Shown here piece by piece: positions 44,572 to 54,318 of a DNA stretch of 64,000 bases. Position 1 is the first letter of the stretch. Each line of letters starts with the position of its first letter. The stretch covers positions 1-64,000 of the forward strand of contig NKJG01000009.1 in assembly GCA_002256395.1 (NCBI GenBank), given 5' to 3'. A model generated the notes under the pieces. The model was not told the DNA's origin. It worked only from the letters and a program-made list of their open reading frames with translations, and ran no database searches. The stretch is from Bacteroidetes bacterium B1(2017) (GTDB lineage: Bacteria; Bacteroidota; Bacteroidia; UKL13-3). A program made the position numbers and the translations under genes.

Positions 44572-45291
44572 ATGATAAATTATATTTGGAACTTTATTTC
44601 AAACATTGGCGTAAAGGATACTTTGAGCCATAGCCAAAGTCGTTCTTTAAAGATATTTAATAGAAACCTATTTGTGGTTTTTGTAGTGGCAAACTTGCTA
44701 AGCACTATGGCTATGTTTATTCATGGTTACGAAGCACAGGAGAGCATATTTACGCAAATGATTCTTTTATTAACTGGCTTTATTGTTTTTTTGTATGTGT
44801 TAAATGCCATGGGTTTAATGAACATTAGCCGAGTGATATTTATCGTGGGTGCAATTTGGGTTCATGTATTGCCTTATTTCTACACCCACACACCCATGTT
44901 GTACCCATATATTTTGCTAAATGGCTTGTTTATTTTTATGATGATAGAGGTGTTGATCCTCTATATTTTCGATAGAGAAAATTGGGGTCAAGCGCAGTTT
45001 TTGTTCTTCTTCTTGTTTTTGATTTCCCTCTTAGATTATTGGTATGTGCCTGCTTTCTTTGGCACAGAAACAACAGCATTTGAGCGCTACTTTACTTTAA
45101 AGAGCACCTTGGTTCTTGCCATGATAGCCTTAGCATTTTTATCTTCTGTACTTAGAAAAGTAGTAGGCGGTCTGTTTGATTTAAATGAAAAGACTATGAA
45201 TTCTTTTGAGGAGAAAAAAAGCTACCTCCTAAAAATGGAAGCGGAACTGAACGAAAAAATAGAGTTCTTAAACAGACAAAACAAAAACTAG
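44572..45291 (+). CDS. Six-helix membrane protein with C-terminal coiled coil, unknown
   Basis: A 239-residue protein with about six hydrophobic helices between residues 32 and 195, followed by a charged coiled coil at 205-239 (EEKKSYLLKMEAELNEKIEF). The layout resembles the sensor part of a membrane histidine kinase or adenylate cyclase, but no catalytic domain follows and the stop codon is clear. It may be a stand-alone receptor module or simply resemble one. It is convergent with the next gene, one base apart. Confidence 0.65.
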   Translation: MINYIWNFISNIGVKDTLSHSQSRSLKIFNRNLFVVFVVANLLSTMAMFIHGYEAQESIFTQMILLLTGFIVFLYVLNAMGLMNISRVIFIVGAIWVHVLPYFYTHTPMLYPYILLNGLFIFMMIEVLILYIFDRENWGQAQFLFFFLFLISLLDYWYVPAFFGTETTAFERYFTLKSTLVLAMIALAFLSSVLRKVVGGLFDLNEKTMNSFEEKKSYLLKMEAELNEKIEFLNRQNKN

Positions 45292-45292
45292 T

Positions 45293-46390
45293 TCAATACG
45301 GCCAAGGAACAATCGACTGATGTTCCATATTTCCTTTGAGTAAATATTTCTGAATCTTGTTTTGTTTGTTTTGGGTAGTAAGCATAAGCATAAATTTACT
45401 GTTATAGTCGTAGCCAGTGCCTTCTAAGGTAATTGAGTTATCCCATGAGTTTTCGGCATGCCCAATGGTGTAGGGTAAGGTGGTGGTCCACTTGGTAGCG
45501 CCATATAAGTTTTCAATCTTAATAAGTGTAGTAGGTAATCCAAAATTTCTTAAAGGAAGGCTAATGCCTCCATTCTCGCTAGAAAAACTCATCCCCGACG
45601 CATATTCAAAATCGGCTCCATCTGTTTTTTGAATAAAGCAAAGCATATAAGCCCCTTCTTGTTTTGGTAATGCGGTACCTCCCTTTTGTTTCATAGTAAA
45701 GTTATAGGCATTAAATTCAACACTAGCTCTTAATTGCTCCATGGTGCTTGTGCCTTGTACTGTTTCTGGGTGACTTTCTTTCCAAACACTTTCTAAGTTT
45801 TCATTGCCATAAAAATATTCGGTGCTTGGGTTTGGAATAAGAAGTAGGTCTAGGTTTTCGCCTTTTCTAGCAAGTACTTTGGCAAAGAGCAATTGGTTTT
45901 TCTGAGCCAAACCTAATTCATAGTTTTCTTTAAATTCTTCTATCTCTTCGGGTGTTTTTACTTTTTCAAAACAGAGTAAATCGCCTGTTTTAACATAGTT
46001 TAATCTTGCCAGCAATGCGTCTGCTCTAAACTCATGGTATTTCTGGTTATCCCCTGACGCTTTTAAGCTTTCGAACCTTAAAAACAAATTGGCACCAATA
46101 GCAATTAGTATGGCTAACCAAAACCAGGAGTAGGTTAATAAAGGAGCTCTAAGTTTATGGTCTTTGCTATTTAGTATTTCTAATTGTTGTTTACTAGGCT
46201 GCCTTAATTTATTATCAGCTCCTCGTATCCACCATTCTTTTTTAACACCTAGTAAGGGTATTAAATATAAGTGAAAATACTCTTGGCGAGGTTCAACTTT
46301 TTCGCCATAAATAAGTTCTTTTTCTAAGCCTACTTCGTGGGGTTCAAAGGTTTTTATTTTAAGGGTATTCCAGCCCCATACAATTTTCAT
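45293..46390 (-). CDS. Single-pass membrane protein, unknown
   Basis: A 365-residue protein with a short N-terminal cytoplasmic-type region that includes the aromatic patch YFHLYLIPLLGVKKEWWIR, one membrane helix at about 84-104 and a long soluble region with beta character (for example GTGYDYNSKFMLMLTTQNKQ). No enzymatic motif is seen. It lies 38 bases after trmN on the same strand and may be co-transcribed. Confidence 0.62.
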   Translation of the reverse strand: MKIVWGWNTLKIKTFEPHEVGLEKELIYGEKVEPRQEYFHLYLIPLLGVKKEWWIRGADNKLRQPSKQQLEILNSKDHKLRAPLLTYSWFWLAILIAIGANLFLRFESLKASGDNQKYHEFRADALLARLNYVKTGDLLCFEKVKTPEEIEEFKENYELGLAQKNQLLFAKVLARKGENLDLLLIPNPSTEYFYGNENLESVWKESHPETVQGTSTMEQLRASVEFNAYNFTMKQKGGTALPKQEGAYMLCFIQKTDGADFEYASGMSFSSENGGISLPLRNFGLPTTLIKIENLYGATKWTTTLPYTIGHAENSWDNSITLEGTGYDYNSKFMLMLTTQNKQNKIQKYLLKGNMEHQSIVPWPY

Positions 46391-46428
46391 AGTGCTACTA
46401 ATTAGGTAGCAAATAAATAGACTTAATC

Positions 46429-47142
46429 TTATAAATAAAAATCACTAGTCGCCTCTTTGTATTCGGCACTCATTTCCCCATTTCTATCTTGCAAATAGAA
46501 ATTACTTTCGCTAGGCATTGAGGCTTCCTTTTTTAGTTCTAGAATAACTCTCTTGATGGGTTTATCTGGTTTGGAATAGATGTTTATTTTTTGGTTCAGA
46601 ACGAGATTACTTTTTGTAGCTTCTTCTAAAAATAACTGTGCTTCTATTGGAGGAAGGATAAGCCAAAAGCTAGCGTTGGGGGCCAATAATTTTGTCACCC
46701 CAAGTGCTAAGTCTGCAAAAGGCAAATCGGCATCGTGCCTAGCCTTGCTGCGCTGTTGGTCTAAAATGCTAACATTCTTTTTATTTTCAAAATACGGTGG
46801 GTTGCTAATTATTAACTCATATTGTTTGCTAGCAAAATGAGCGAACTCTTGAAAGGAAATTTGTTGTGCACTTAGTCTGCTAGCCCAGGGTGAGTTCTTA
46901 AAATTCATGTGTGCCTCCTCAAACGCTCCATGGTCTAATTCAATGCCAGTAATAGTAGCTTGGCAACGTTGGGCAAGCATCAGAGCTAGCACGCCACTTC
47001 CAGTTCCAATATCTAGCATTTCTTTTTGGTTCGAACCTAAATTAACTAAGGCTCCTAATACCACACTATCTGTACCTACCTTCATAGCGCAGTTTTGGTG
47101 GTAAATACGTACCTGTTTAAAATCAAAATAATCTGAAGCCAT
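46429..47142 (-). CDS. trmN6: tRNA1(Val) A37 N6-methyltransferase TrmN6-like
   Basis: A 237-residue class I SAM methyltransferase. Motif I is LDIGTGSGVLALMLAQR, the N6-adenine signature is IISNPPYFENKK, and the N-terminus FDFKQVRIYHQNCAMKVGTD is typical of the YfiC/TrmN6 group. It methylates A37 of tRNA1-Val in E. coli; the exact target here is assumed. It is divergent from the YyaL-type gene across 58 bases. Confidence 0.88.
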   Translation of the reverse strand: MASDYFDFKQVRIYHQNCAMKVGTDSVVLGALVNLGSNQKEMLDIGTGSGVLALMLAQRCQATITGIELDHGAFEEAHMNFKNSPWASRLSAQQISFQEFAHFASKQYELIISNPPYFENKKNVSILDQQRSKARHDADLPFADLALGVTKLLAPNASFWLILPPIEAQLFLEEATKSNLVLNQKINIYSKPDKPIKRVILELKKEASMPSESNFYLQDRNGEMSAEYKEATSDFYL

Positions 47143-47200
47143 TCTTCTTCAAAATAAAACAATGCTGCCTGTATTATTGCTTTATTTGTAAAACAATTTT

Positions 47201-49219
47201 ATGAGCACACACAAATATACCAATGAACTTATACATGCAAGCAGTCCTTATCTCTTGCAACATGCCCACAACCCTGTTAATTGGCGTATGTGGAGCGATG
47301 ATATTTTGCTAGAGGCAAAGCGTGAAGACAAGCTCCTATTGATTAGCATTGGGTATAGCAGTTGCCATTGGTGCCATGTAATGGAGCATGAATGTTTTGA
47401 GAAAGAAGATACTGCTGCCATTATGAATGAGCGATTCATCTGTGTTAAAATAGATAGAGAAGAACGTCCGGATATAGATCAAATTTATATGGATGCAGTG
47501 CAATTACTTACAGGTAGAGGAGGTTGGCCATTAAATGTGTTTACCTTACCCGATGGCCGCCCCTTGCATGGTGGAACCTATTTTCCAAAACAGGAGTGGG
47601 AGCGTGTCCTAATTAGTTTAAGTAATTTTTATGAAGATAAACGCGAAGAGGCTTATGAGTTTGCTACAAACCTTTCGAACGGAATAAAAAAGCAAGATCA
47701 ATTTGAATTGGGTCAACCTAGCAATTCTCGGTATCCTGACTTAATGGAGTTATTAGCTAAATGGAAACTTCAATTTGATTTATCGTGGGGTGGATATAAT
47801 TGGTCGCCAAAGTTCCCATTGCCAAATCAATGGGAATTATTTATGGGAGTGCATTCATTAGGTGAAGACGATATTTTTAAGGAAGCTACCTACAAAACTC
47901 TAACTAAAATGTATGAAGGAGGAATCTTTGATCATTTGGCAGGAGGCTTTTCTAGGTATAGCACGGATGCCTTTTGGAAGGTGCCTCATTTTGAAAAAAT
48001 GTTGTATGATAATGCTCAATTGATGAGCACGTATGCCCAAGCATATGCCTATTATAAAGAACCTTTATTTAAAGAGGTGGTAGCTAAAATTCACACCTTC
48101 ATTCAAGCAGATTTGCAATCGCCAGAAGGAGGCTTTTATTCTGCTTTAGATGCCGATAGCGAGGGTGTAGAAGGAAAGTATTACGTATGGAGTGCAGATG
48201 AATTGGCAGATATTTTAGAGGATAGAGCCCCTTTATTTTGTGCGTATTATTCTGTTGAACCAAGTGGAAATTGGGAAGGTGAAAATATTTTGTATAGAAC
48301 ACTTTCTGTTTCCAAAATGGTTGAGCTTTTTAACTTATCTGAATCAAAAATTGAAAGCGAAATTGAGCTTTGTAAAAAGTTATTACTATTAGAAAGAAGC
48401 AAGCGCATAGCCCCTGGTTTAGACGATAAGCTAATCTGCAGTTGGAATGCTTTGATGGTAAAAGGCTATGCCCAAGCCTATACCTATTGTGGCGAAGAAG
48501 CCTATAAAATAGCAGCGATTCATTCGATTGATTATTTGTTGAGTTGGTGTTTAGAGGGTAAACAAGTGTATAGAATACAGAAAGATTCTACCCGAAGTAT
48601 TTTGGGTTTTGCAGAAGATTATGCGTGTTTGATAGAAGCCTTGCTTGCGGTTTTTGAAGCGACGGGTTTAGAAAAATATGCTTTTATAGCCAAGGAATTA
48701 ATGGAAGAATGTATCCATCAATTTTTTGATGAAGCAACAGGACTGTTCTTTTTCTCTAGTGCACAGCAGCAAGTATTAATTACTCGTAAAATAGAAGTGA
48801 ATGACGATGTAATACCTGCGTCTAATAGTATTCTGGCTAAATGCTTGTATCGTTTATCGTATTATTTTGAATTGGAGAAATATGAGCACATGAGCCTTCA
48901 AATGGTAGATAGAGTATTTCCAAAAATGCAAAAATTCCCCAATGGATATAGCAATTGGATGCAGTTAATAACTTGGTTTGAGAAAGGTTTTACACAAGTA
49001 ATAGTAGCAGGTTTAGAAGCTCAGAATTGGAAGTTGAAACTAAATCAGCCGTATAGATTAAATACTGTTGTTTTGGTAAAACAAGAAGAAAGTAAGTTGC
49101 CTTTGTTAAGAGAAAAACCTGTTTCAGAAACCCAAACTACGGCTTGGATTTGTACCAATAAAACATGTGGACTTCCAATTCAATCTTTAGCTAAATTGGA
49201 AGAAGCACTCATAAGATAA
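47201..49219 (+). CDS. YyaL/SSP411-type thioredoxin-domain protein
   Basis: A 672-residue protein with an N-terminal DUF255 thioredoxin-like domain ([18 protein letters not shown]; active-site-like [13 protein letters not shown] near residue 56). A long (alpha/alpha)6 barrel of the AGE/glycosidase kind follows from about residue 200 to 600 (FPKFPLPN-like [38 protein letters not shown]). The family is very widespread but its function is unknown. It ends in ALIR at a perfect palindrome shared with the convergent gene's end. Confidence 0.9.
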   Translation: MSTHKYTNELIHASSPYLLQHAHNPVNWRMWSDDILLEAKREDKLLLISIGYSSCHWCHVMEHECFEKEDTAAIMNERFICVKIDREERPDIDQIYMDAVQLLTGRGGWPLNVFTLPDGRPLHGGTYFPKQEWERVLISLSNFYEDKREEAYEFATNLSNGIKKQDQFELGQPSNSRYPDLMELLAKWKLQFDLSWGGYNWSPKFPLPNQWELFMGVHSLGEDDIFKEATYKTLTKMYEGGIFDHLAGGFSRYSTDAFWKVPHFEKMLYDNAQLMSTYAQAYAYYKEPLFKEVVAKIHTFIQADLQSPEGGFYSALDADSEGVEGKYYVWSADELADILEDRAPLFCAYYSVEPSGNWEGENILYRTLSVSKMVELFNLSESKIESEIELCKKLLLLERSKRIAPGLDDKLICSWNALMVKGYAQAYTYCGEEAYKIAAIHSIDYLLSWCLEGKQVYRIQKDSTRSILGFAEDYACLIEALLAVFEATGLEKYAFIAKELMEECIHQFFDEATGLFFFSSAQQQVLITRKIEVNDDVIPASNSILAKCLYRLSYYFELEKYEHMSLQMVDRVFPKMQKFPNGYSNWMQLITWFEKGFTQVIVAGLEAQNWKLKLNQPYRLNTVVLVKQEESKLPLLREKPVSETQTTAWICTNKTCGLPIQSLAKLEEALIR

Positions 49220-49235
49220 AATTATCTTATGAGTG
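49206..49235. repeat. 30-base perfect palindrome at convergent gene ends
   Basis: CACTCATAAGATAA (49206-49219), AA, then the exact complement (49222-49235). It contains both stop codons and the last codons of both genes, each ending Leu-Ile-Arg. As RNA it forms a 14-bp stem from either strand, without a long T-run. Confidence 0.85.
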
Positions 49236-52200
49236 TTACTGTTCCAGAAAGTTCGTACGACTTGCCTTTCTTATCTCGGGCGGTGGCGTAATAGGTAAAT
49301 ATTCCTGGAGGCTCTGGAGATCCATTTATTTTACCATCCCACCAAGCACCACCAGGCATTTTGGTTTCAAACACTTTTACACCCCATCTATTAAAGATTT
49401 CTACTTCTACGTATTCAAATCTATTAGGCGAATAGGTAAATGCAAACACATCGTTTAATCCATCATTATTTGGAGTAAATGCATCTGGAGCAAATAAGGT
49501 TTCTATTACGTTTACGCGTATGGTTTTAGAAATGGTATCGGTGCAGCCTAAGCTATCCTTAACAGTAAGGAGAACATTGTAAACACCTTCATTTTTATAC
49601 GTGTAGGTTGGGTTTTCGTCATTTGAAAAAGCTCCAATTTCGCCTAAATCCCAATCAAAGAAGTAGCCATTGCTGCTTTTGTTTGTAAATACCACAGGTA
49701 ATGGAGCAATACCACTTGAAGGGTCGGCATTAAAGGCAGCTACAACCTTTGGATTGGCCTTTACTACAAGGGTATCACTCATGTAGCAATAGTTATTCCA
49801 AGCATTAAGTATATACATTTGTTGACCTGTTACCGAAGCGGTTGGTTGCATTAATAGCTTATCATTTAATCCCAAAGCTGGCGACCAAAAGAAGCGGGTA
49901 TAATCTGTTACACTACCGTTTATTAAAACAAAATCACCAGCGCAATGATTTAAATCTGGGCCTGCAGACACGGTAGGGAAAATGCTTACATCTACAAATA
50001 CTGAATCGTAGATACTACAAGCGCCACCATCCGAAATTTTAACAATATAGGTGGTATCCTTAGCTGGAGTAGCAAGAGGATTTGCAATATTTGGGTCGCT
50101 TAAATTATAATTATTCATCCATTGGTAAGAGGCCCCACCAGTAGCATTTAAGGTAACAAAATAGCCATAGCACATGCTGGTGTCTTTTCCGGCCGATGCA
50201 TTAATGGTTTTAACATCTACAAAAACGGTATCTACTCGTAAGCAAATTCCATTGGTAGAAAGCAAGTAATAATTTATTGGCGCTAATGGTTTCACCCAAG
50301 GGTTTGCAATACCTGTATCGCTTATATTATAAACGGGTAACCAATTGTATTTAACACCACCAGTAGCTTGTAATTGCACACTATCACCCTTACAAATTGA
50401 TTTAGCATTACCTGCATCAATATTAAAATTAGTTACTCTAACCACCACGGTATCCGAAGCCAAACATCCCGAATTATTTACGCTAAGAATATAAGGAGTG
50501 GTTACTAATGGTTTTGCATAAGGCTGTAAACTTGTATCACTTAAAGCACTTACAGGGCTCCAGGTATATGGCCCTATAACAGAGGCATGCAATTGTACAC
50601 TGTCTCCATTACAAATATCTTTATCTGGACCCGCAATGGCAGAAGCTTGCTTTACATTTATGTAAACACTATCGTATCTAGAGCATAATAAGTTATAAGA
50701 AATAACATAATAGTAAGTTGGCACAAGAGGTTTCACCCAAGGGTTATAGATTGAACTATCGCTAATATTATAATTAGGTATCCAAATAAAATTAGTAGCA
50801 CCAGTTGCATTTAGTTGCACGCTATCGCCTCGGCAGATAATTTGGTTTGGCCCTGCATCTATTGGTAAAACGGCAACAGATACTTTAACGGTATCTCTAG
50901 CCAAGCAGCCTAAATAATTAGCAGTTAAAATATACGTGATGTTAGAATCAGGAACAGAATATAAATTGGTTCCAATACTATCGCTCAGGTATGTTAAAGG
51001 GCTCCATCTTACGGTACCATTTGTAATGACATTAAAATGGGCTGTATCATGCAAACAAACATTTTGATCGAGGCCTCCATTTACGGTTGGAGTGGTAACA
51101 TTTATTCTAACCGTATCTCGTCTAATACATAATCCATTATTACTTGTAACAATGTAATTGGTATCAACAAGCGGCCATACTCTAACAGTATCATTATTTG
51201 TAGGAGCAATTTTATAGTTAGGAGTCCATGCAAAGGTATTACCTCCATTTTGTACAATTAGGGTTGTGGTATCGCCTTTACAAATGGCGCGGTCTGAACC
51301 AATAAAAGGTTGGAAATTAGTAACATTTACCAACACGGTATCATAATTATAACAGCCACTAACATTTACTCTCACAATATAATTCGTGGTGCTATCTGCT
51401 TTGTCCCAAGGACTTTTTAGGGTATCGGAACTTAAATACGTAGAAGGTGTCCAGAGGTAGGTACCCGTAGAGCCAAATGTTGTTAACTGTACACTATCGC
51501 CCTTACAAATGTTTTTATTTGCACCAGCTGTAATGGTTGGTTTACCATTTATATTACTAAGGTTATAAAGAGCAAGTATTGAAGCCGCACTAAGTGTTCT
51601 TCCATAAATTCTAACCTCATCAAGAGAACCAGCAAAATAGGCTGGTGTATTTACATCATTGCGGCCTATACGTAATGGAGTTGTGCTGTTAATTGTAAAC
51701 GGAACTGGTCCTGTTGCAAAGCCCAAGAGCGCTCCATTTCTGTAGTAGTATAGAGTATCATTACTTACACTAATGGCAAAGAAATACCACGTATTTGTAT
51801 TTGTTACTCCTCCAATAACGCCATTAAAGCTATTTCCAGTTGAGGTCATGGCATAGGCACCATTGTTACGTATCATAGCACGGTATTGAGCCGAAGTAGT
51901 GGTGTTTGATTTACTTAAAATTGGGTTGTATTGTACACCTGCATTAAAGTTCCAGCTAGTAACTCTAGCCCAAAATGTAAAGGTTACATTATTACTTGGC
52001 GATTGTAAGCTTGGTGAATTTGGCACCTCCAAGTAAGAGCTAAATCCGTTAAATAAATAGGCTCTATTTGCAACAGCAAATCTGTCAGTTGTTAAGGCAG
52101 CATTGAAGGCGGTTGCGTTATTTCCATTTCCACTTTCGTCATTTGCATTTCCAGTAAAAGGGTAACAAGCCACAACTCCTTGGTTCAGACTTAATGGAGT

Positions 52201-54117
52201 AGCACAAGTTAAACAGCAATTTGTAGAAAGTGTAATTATTGATGTATCTAATGAGATGCATCCGTTTAAGGTTCTAGTTAAATAATAGGTTGTATTTACT
52301 GTTGGTTTTACATACGGATTTGCCACGGCAGTATCACTCAAACCTAGGGCTGGTCGCCATCTATATGTGTCGGCTCCAAGTGCATTAAACCTTCCACTAT
52401 CACCTGTACAAAGGGTCATGCCCGAAATTGGCGTACCTCTATAATAAGGAGAACGTGTAATAACAAGGTTAACGGATGTATCTGCAGCTGCGCAATTATT
52501 TGTTGAAATAACTTTATAGGTACCAGGAGTTGAGATAGAAATTTGATTACCATTTGTAGAGGTAATTAATGTGTCGTTTCTATACCACGAGAATGTACCA
52601 ATACGTTTGTTAGGAACATATAAAATACTAGTATCACCTGTACAGTTTAATAAGCTATTATCGGCAGCAATAATAGTAGAATCGGCAAATTGAACTCTTG
52701 CCACAAAGCCATCCTCTGTTCCTGCACTAGTAATGGTATCTGAACCTACAATGGTTTGACCTGTGAAATAGCCCGAAAGGTAAGTTAGTCCTGATGGACT
52801 TACGTGAACATTTTGGCCACTTGTGTAACCGCCATTTCCAACTTTTTGAACATCAATTAAAACGTTATTTGGCGAATACCTAGCAACAAAAGCACTAGCT
52901 GCGCCACTTACGGTTAAGGAGCTTCCACCAAAATTTGTTGTACCTGTAAAGTCACCTGATACAACAACATTTCCGCTTTTATCAAGGTCTATTCCTAATC
53001 CATAATCATTTCCAGTTCCACCGAATGTGCGTGCCCATTGAGTAGCTCCATTTAAATTCATGGCAGCCACAACCACGTCATAATTACTATTTGTGCCTGT
53101 AAGAGTTTGAGCTGTTCCTCCTGGGCGGGTAGTAAACAAACTGTTTCCTTGAAAGTGCCCTGCAACATATACTCTATCTGTGTAATCATTTACAACCACA
53201 TCACAAATAGATTCTCCATTGGCAGACCCCATTCCATTTCCCCAAAGCCAATTACCATTAATATCAGCTTTTGCTATAAAACCACCCCAACTACCCGTAT
53301 TATTTAAATTATTTGCACCAAAGTTTACAAATGAGTTACCACAACATCCAATATTACCAGCTACATATGCATTTCCCGAACTGTCAACTGCAATGTATGA
53401 ACCTTCATCCAATAAATTCCCTCCTCCACGATTCGCATAAATCAGGGAACCAGTTGGAGAATATTTTAATAACAGGATATCTCCATTTCCAAAACTTGTA
53501 AGTGTTTGAGAAGCTGAACCAATACTTTGACATGTTGCGGTATTAAAAAACAATCCCGTCATATAAACATTTTGGTCCCTATCTATTGCGAGACCTCCTC
53601 CTTCGTCATTTCCAGCTGTACTACCTATTAAATTTATCCATTGGATGATTCCAGAGCTATTTGTTTTAAGAATAAAACCATCGTACTGTCCGTAACTTGT
53701 TTTTACTGTAGTATTTCCATTAGCAGAAATAAAATTTGCCGACCCATTTATACTTGAGCTAGCATACACATTGCCGTTTGAGTCAACTTTAATACCTCCA
53801 ATGTTATAGTTTCCACCATCAAAAAGTGGCCCGCCAACCTTAACAACCCATTGGAAAACTTTATTACAGTTATATTTAATGATTGCAACATCTCTATTTC
53901 CTGCGCTTGTGAAAGTTTTAGGTGTTCCAGCGCTATCTATAGTTAAGGTTCCATAATAATTAACTAAGCAATAAATATTGTTTTGAGCATCAGTTGTTGT
54001 TACTCTGGTAATATCAGACCCCGTAGAGCCCTGTTTAATAGCCCAATTAAAACTTTGCCCAATGGAGTTTTGAACAAAGCCTAAAAATAAGGTTGCAAAT
54101 AGTATAATTCTAAACAT
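49222..54117 (-). CDS. Giant T9SS type B protein with SBBP-like, LamG and PKD-like repeats
   Basis: A 1631-residue exported protein. Order: signal peptide (1-20); a beta-propeller-like section with SBBP-type repeats (about 30-480; units like GNVYVAG/YMTGLF and DGFVARV); Ig-like repeats; a LamG/concanavalin-like domain (about 680-850, from CYPFTGNANDESGNGNNATA); then about eight 75-80-residue repeats with the pattern GxDxxICxGDSVQLxATG...WxPxYNISD (860-1480); a PKD domain (FDWDLGEIGAFSNDENPTYT); and the gliding-motility-associated C-terminal domain ending SGTVTLIR. The start at 54117 gives the signal peptide. A surface adhesin or matrix role is inferred. Confidence 0.9.
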   Translation of the reverse strand: MFRIILFATLFLGFVQNSIGQSFNWAIKQGSTGSDITRVTTTDAQNNIYCLVNYYGTLTIDSAGTPKTFTSAGNRDVAIIKYNCNKVFQWVVKVGGPLFDGGNYNIGGIKVDSNGNVYASSSINGSANFISANGNTTVKTSYGQYDGFILKTNSSGIIQWINLIGSTAGNDEGGGLAIDRDQNVYMTGLFFNTATCQSIGSASQTLTSFGNGDILLLKYSPTGSLIYANRGGGNLLDEGSYIAVDSSGNAYVAGNIGCCGNSFVNFGANNLNNTGSWGGFIAKADINGNWLWGNGMGSANGESICDVVVNDYTDRVYVAGHFQGNSLFTTRPGGTAQTLTGTNSNYDVVVAAMNLNGATQWARTFGGTGNDYGLGIDLDKSGNVVVSGDFTGTTNFGGSSLTVSGAASAFVARYSPNNVLIDVQKVGNGGYTSGQNVHVSPSGLTYLSGYFTGQTIVGSDTITSAGTEDGFVARVQFADSTIIAADNSLLNCTGDTSILYVPNKRIGTFSWYRNDTLITSTNGNQISISTPGTYKVISTNNCAAADTSVNLVITRSPYYRGTPISGMTLCTGDSGRFNALGADTYRWRPALGLSDTAVANPYVKPTVNTTYYLTRTLNGCISLDTSIITLSTNCCLTCATPLSLNQGVVACYPFTGNANDESGNGNNATAFNAALTTDRFAVANRAYLFNGFSSYLEVPNSPSLQSPSNNVTFTFWARVTSWNFNAGVQYNPILSKSNTTTSAQYRAMIRNNGAYAMTSTGNSFNGVIGGVTNTNTWYFFAISVSNDTLYYYRNGALLGFATGPVPFTINSTTPLRIGRNDVNTPAYFAGSLDEVRIYGRTLSAASILALYNLSNINGKPTITAGANKNICKGDSVQLTTFGSTGTYLWTPSTYLSSDTLKSPWDKADSTTNYIVRVNVSGCYNYDTVLVNVTNFQPFIGSDRAICKGDTTTLIVQNGGNTFAWTPNYKIAPTNNDTVRVWPLVDTNYIVTSNNGLCIRRDTVRINVTTPTVNGGLDQNVCLHDTAHFNVITNGTVRWSPLTYLSDSIGTNLYSVPDSNITYILTANYLGCLARDTVKVSVAVLPIDAGPNQIICRGDSVQLNATGATNFIWIPNYNISDSSIYNPWVKPLVPTYYYVISYNLLCSRYDSVYINVKQASAIAGPDKDICNGDSVQLHASVIGPYTWSPVSALSDTSLQPYAKPLVTTPYILSVNNSGCLASDTVVVRVTNFNIDAGNAKSICKGDSVQLQATGGVKYNWLPVYNISDTGIANPWVKPLAPINYYLLSTNGICLRVDTVFVDVKTINASAGKDTSMCYGYFVTLNATGGASYQWMNNYNLSDPNIANPLATPAKDTTYIVKISDGGACSIYDSVFVDVSIFPTVSAGPDLNHCAGDFVLINGSVTDYTRFFWSPALGLNDKLLMQPTASVTGQQMYILNAWNNYCYMSDTLVVKANPKVVAAFNADPSSGIAPLPVVFTNKSSNGYFFDWDLGEIGAFSNDENPTYTYKNEGVYNVLLTVKDSLGCTDTISKTIRVNVIETLFAPDAFTPNNDGLNDVFAFTYSPNRFEYVEVEIFNRWGVKVFETKMPGGAWWDGKINGSPEPPGIFTYYATARDKKGKSYELSGTVTLIR

Positions 54118-54318
54118 AGACAGGTTTTTTTTCAAATTGTAAATCTTACACAATCAAAATCTTGAGTCATTGTGCTGCAAAATACAATGAGTGCAACATC
54201 AAATTTAGGAAACTATTGCGCAAATACAAAAACAGACCAAAAACTTACCACTTTTCGATTAATTTTAGGCAAAAAGACCCATTCAACATTAAAATGAATT
54301 AAAAACCGAGATGGAAAT

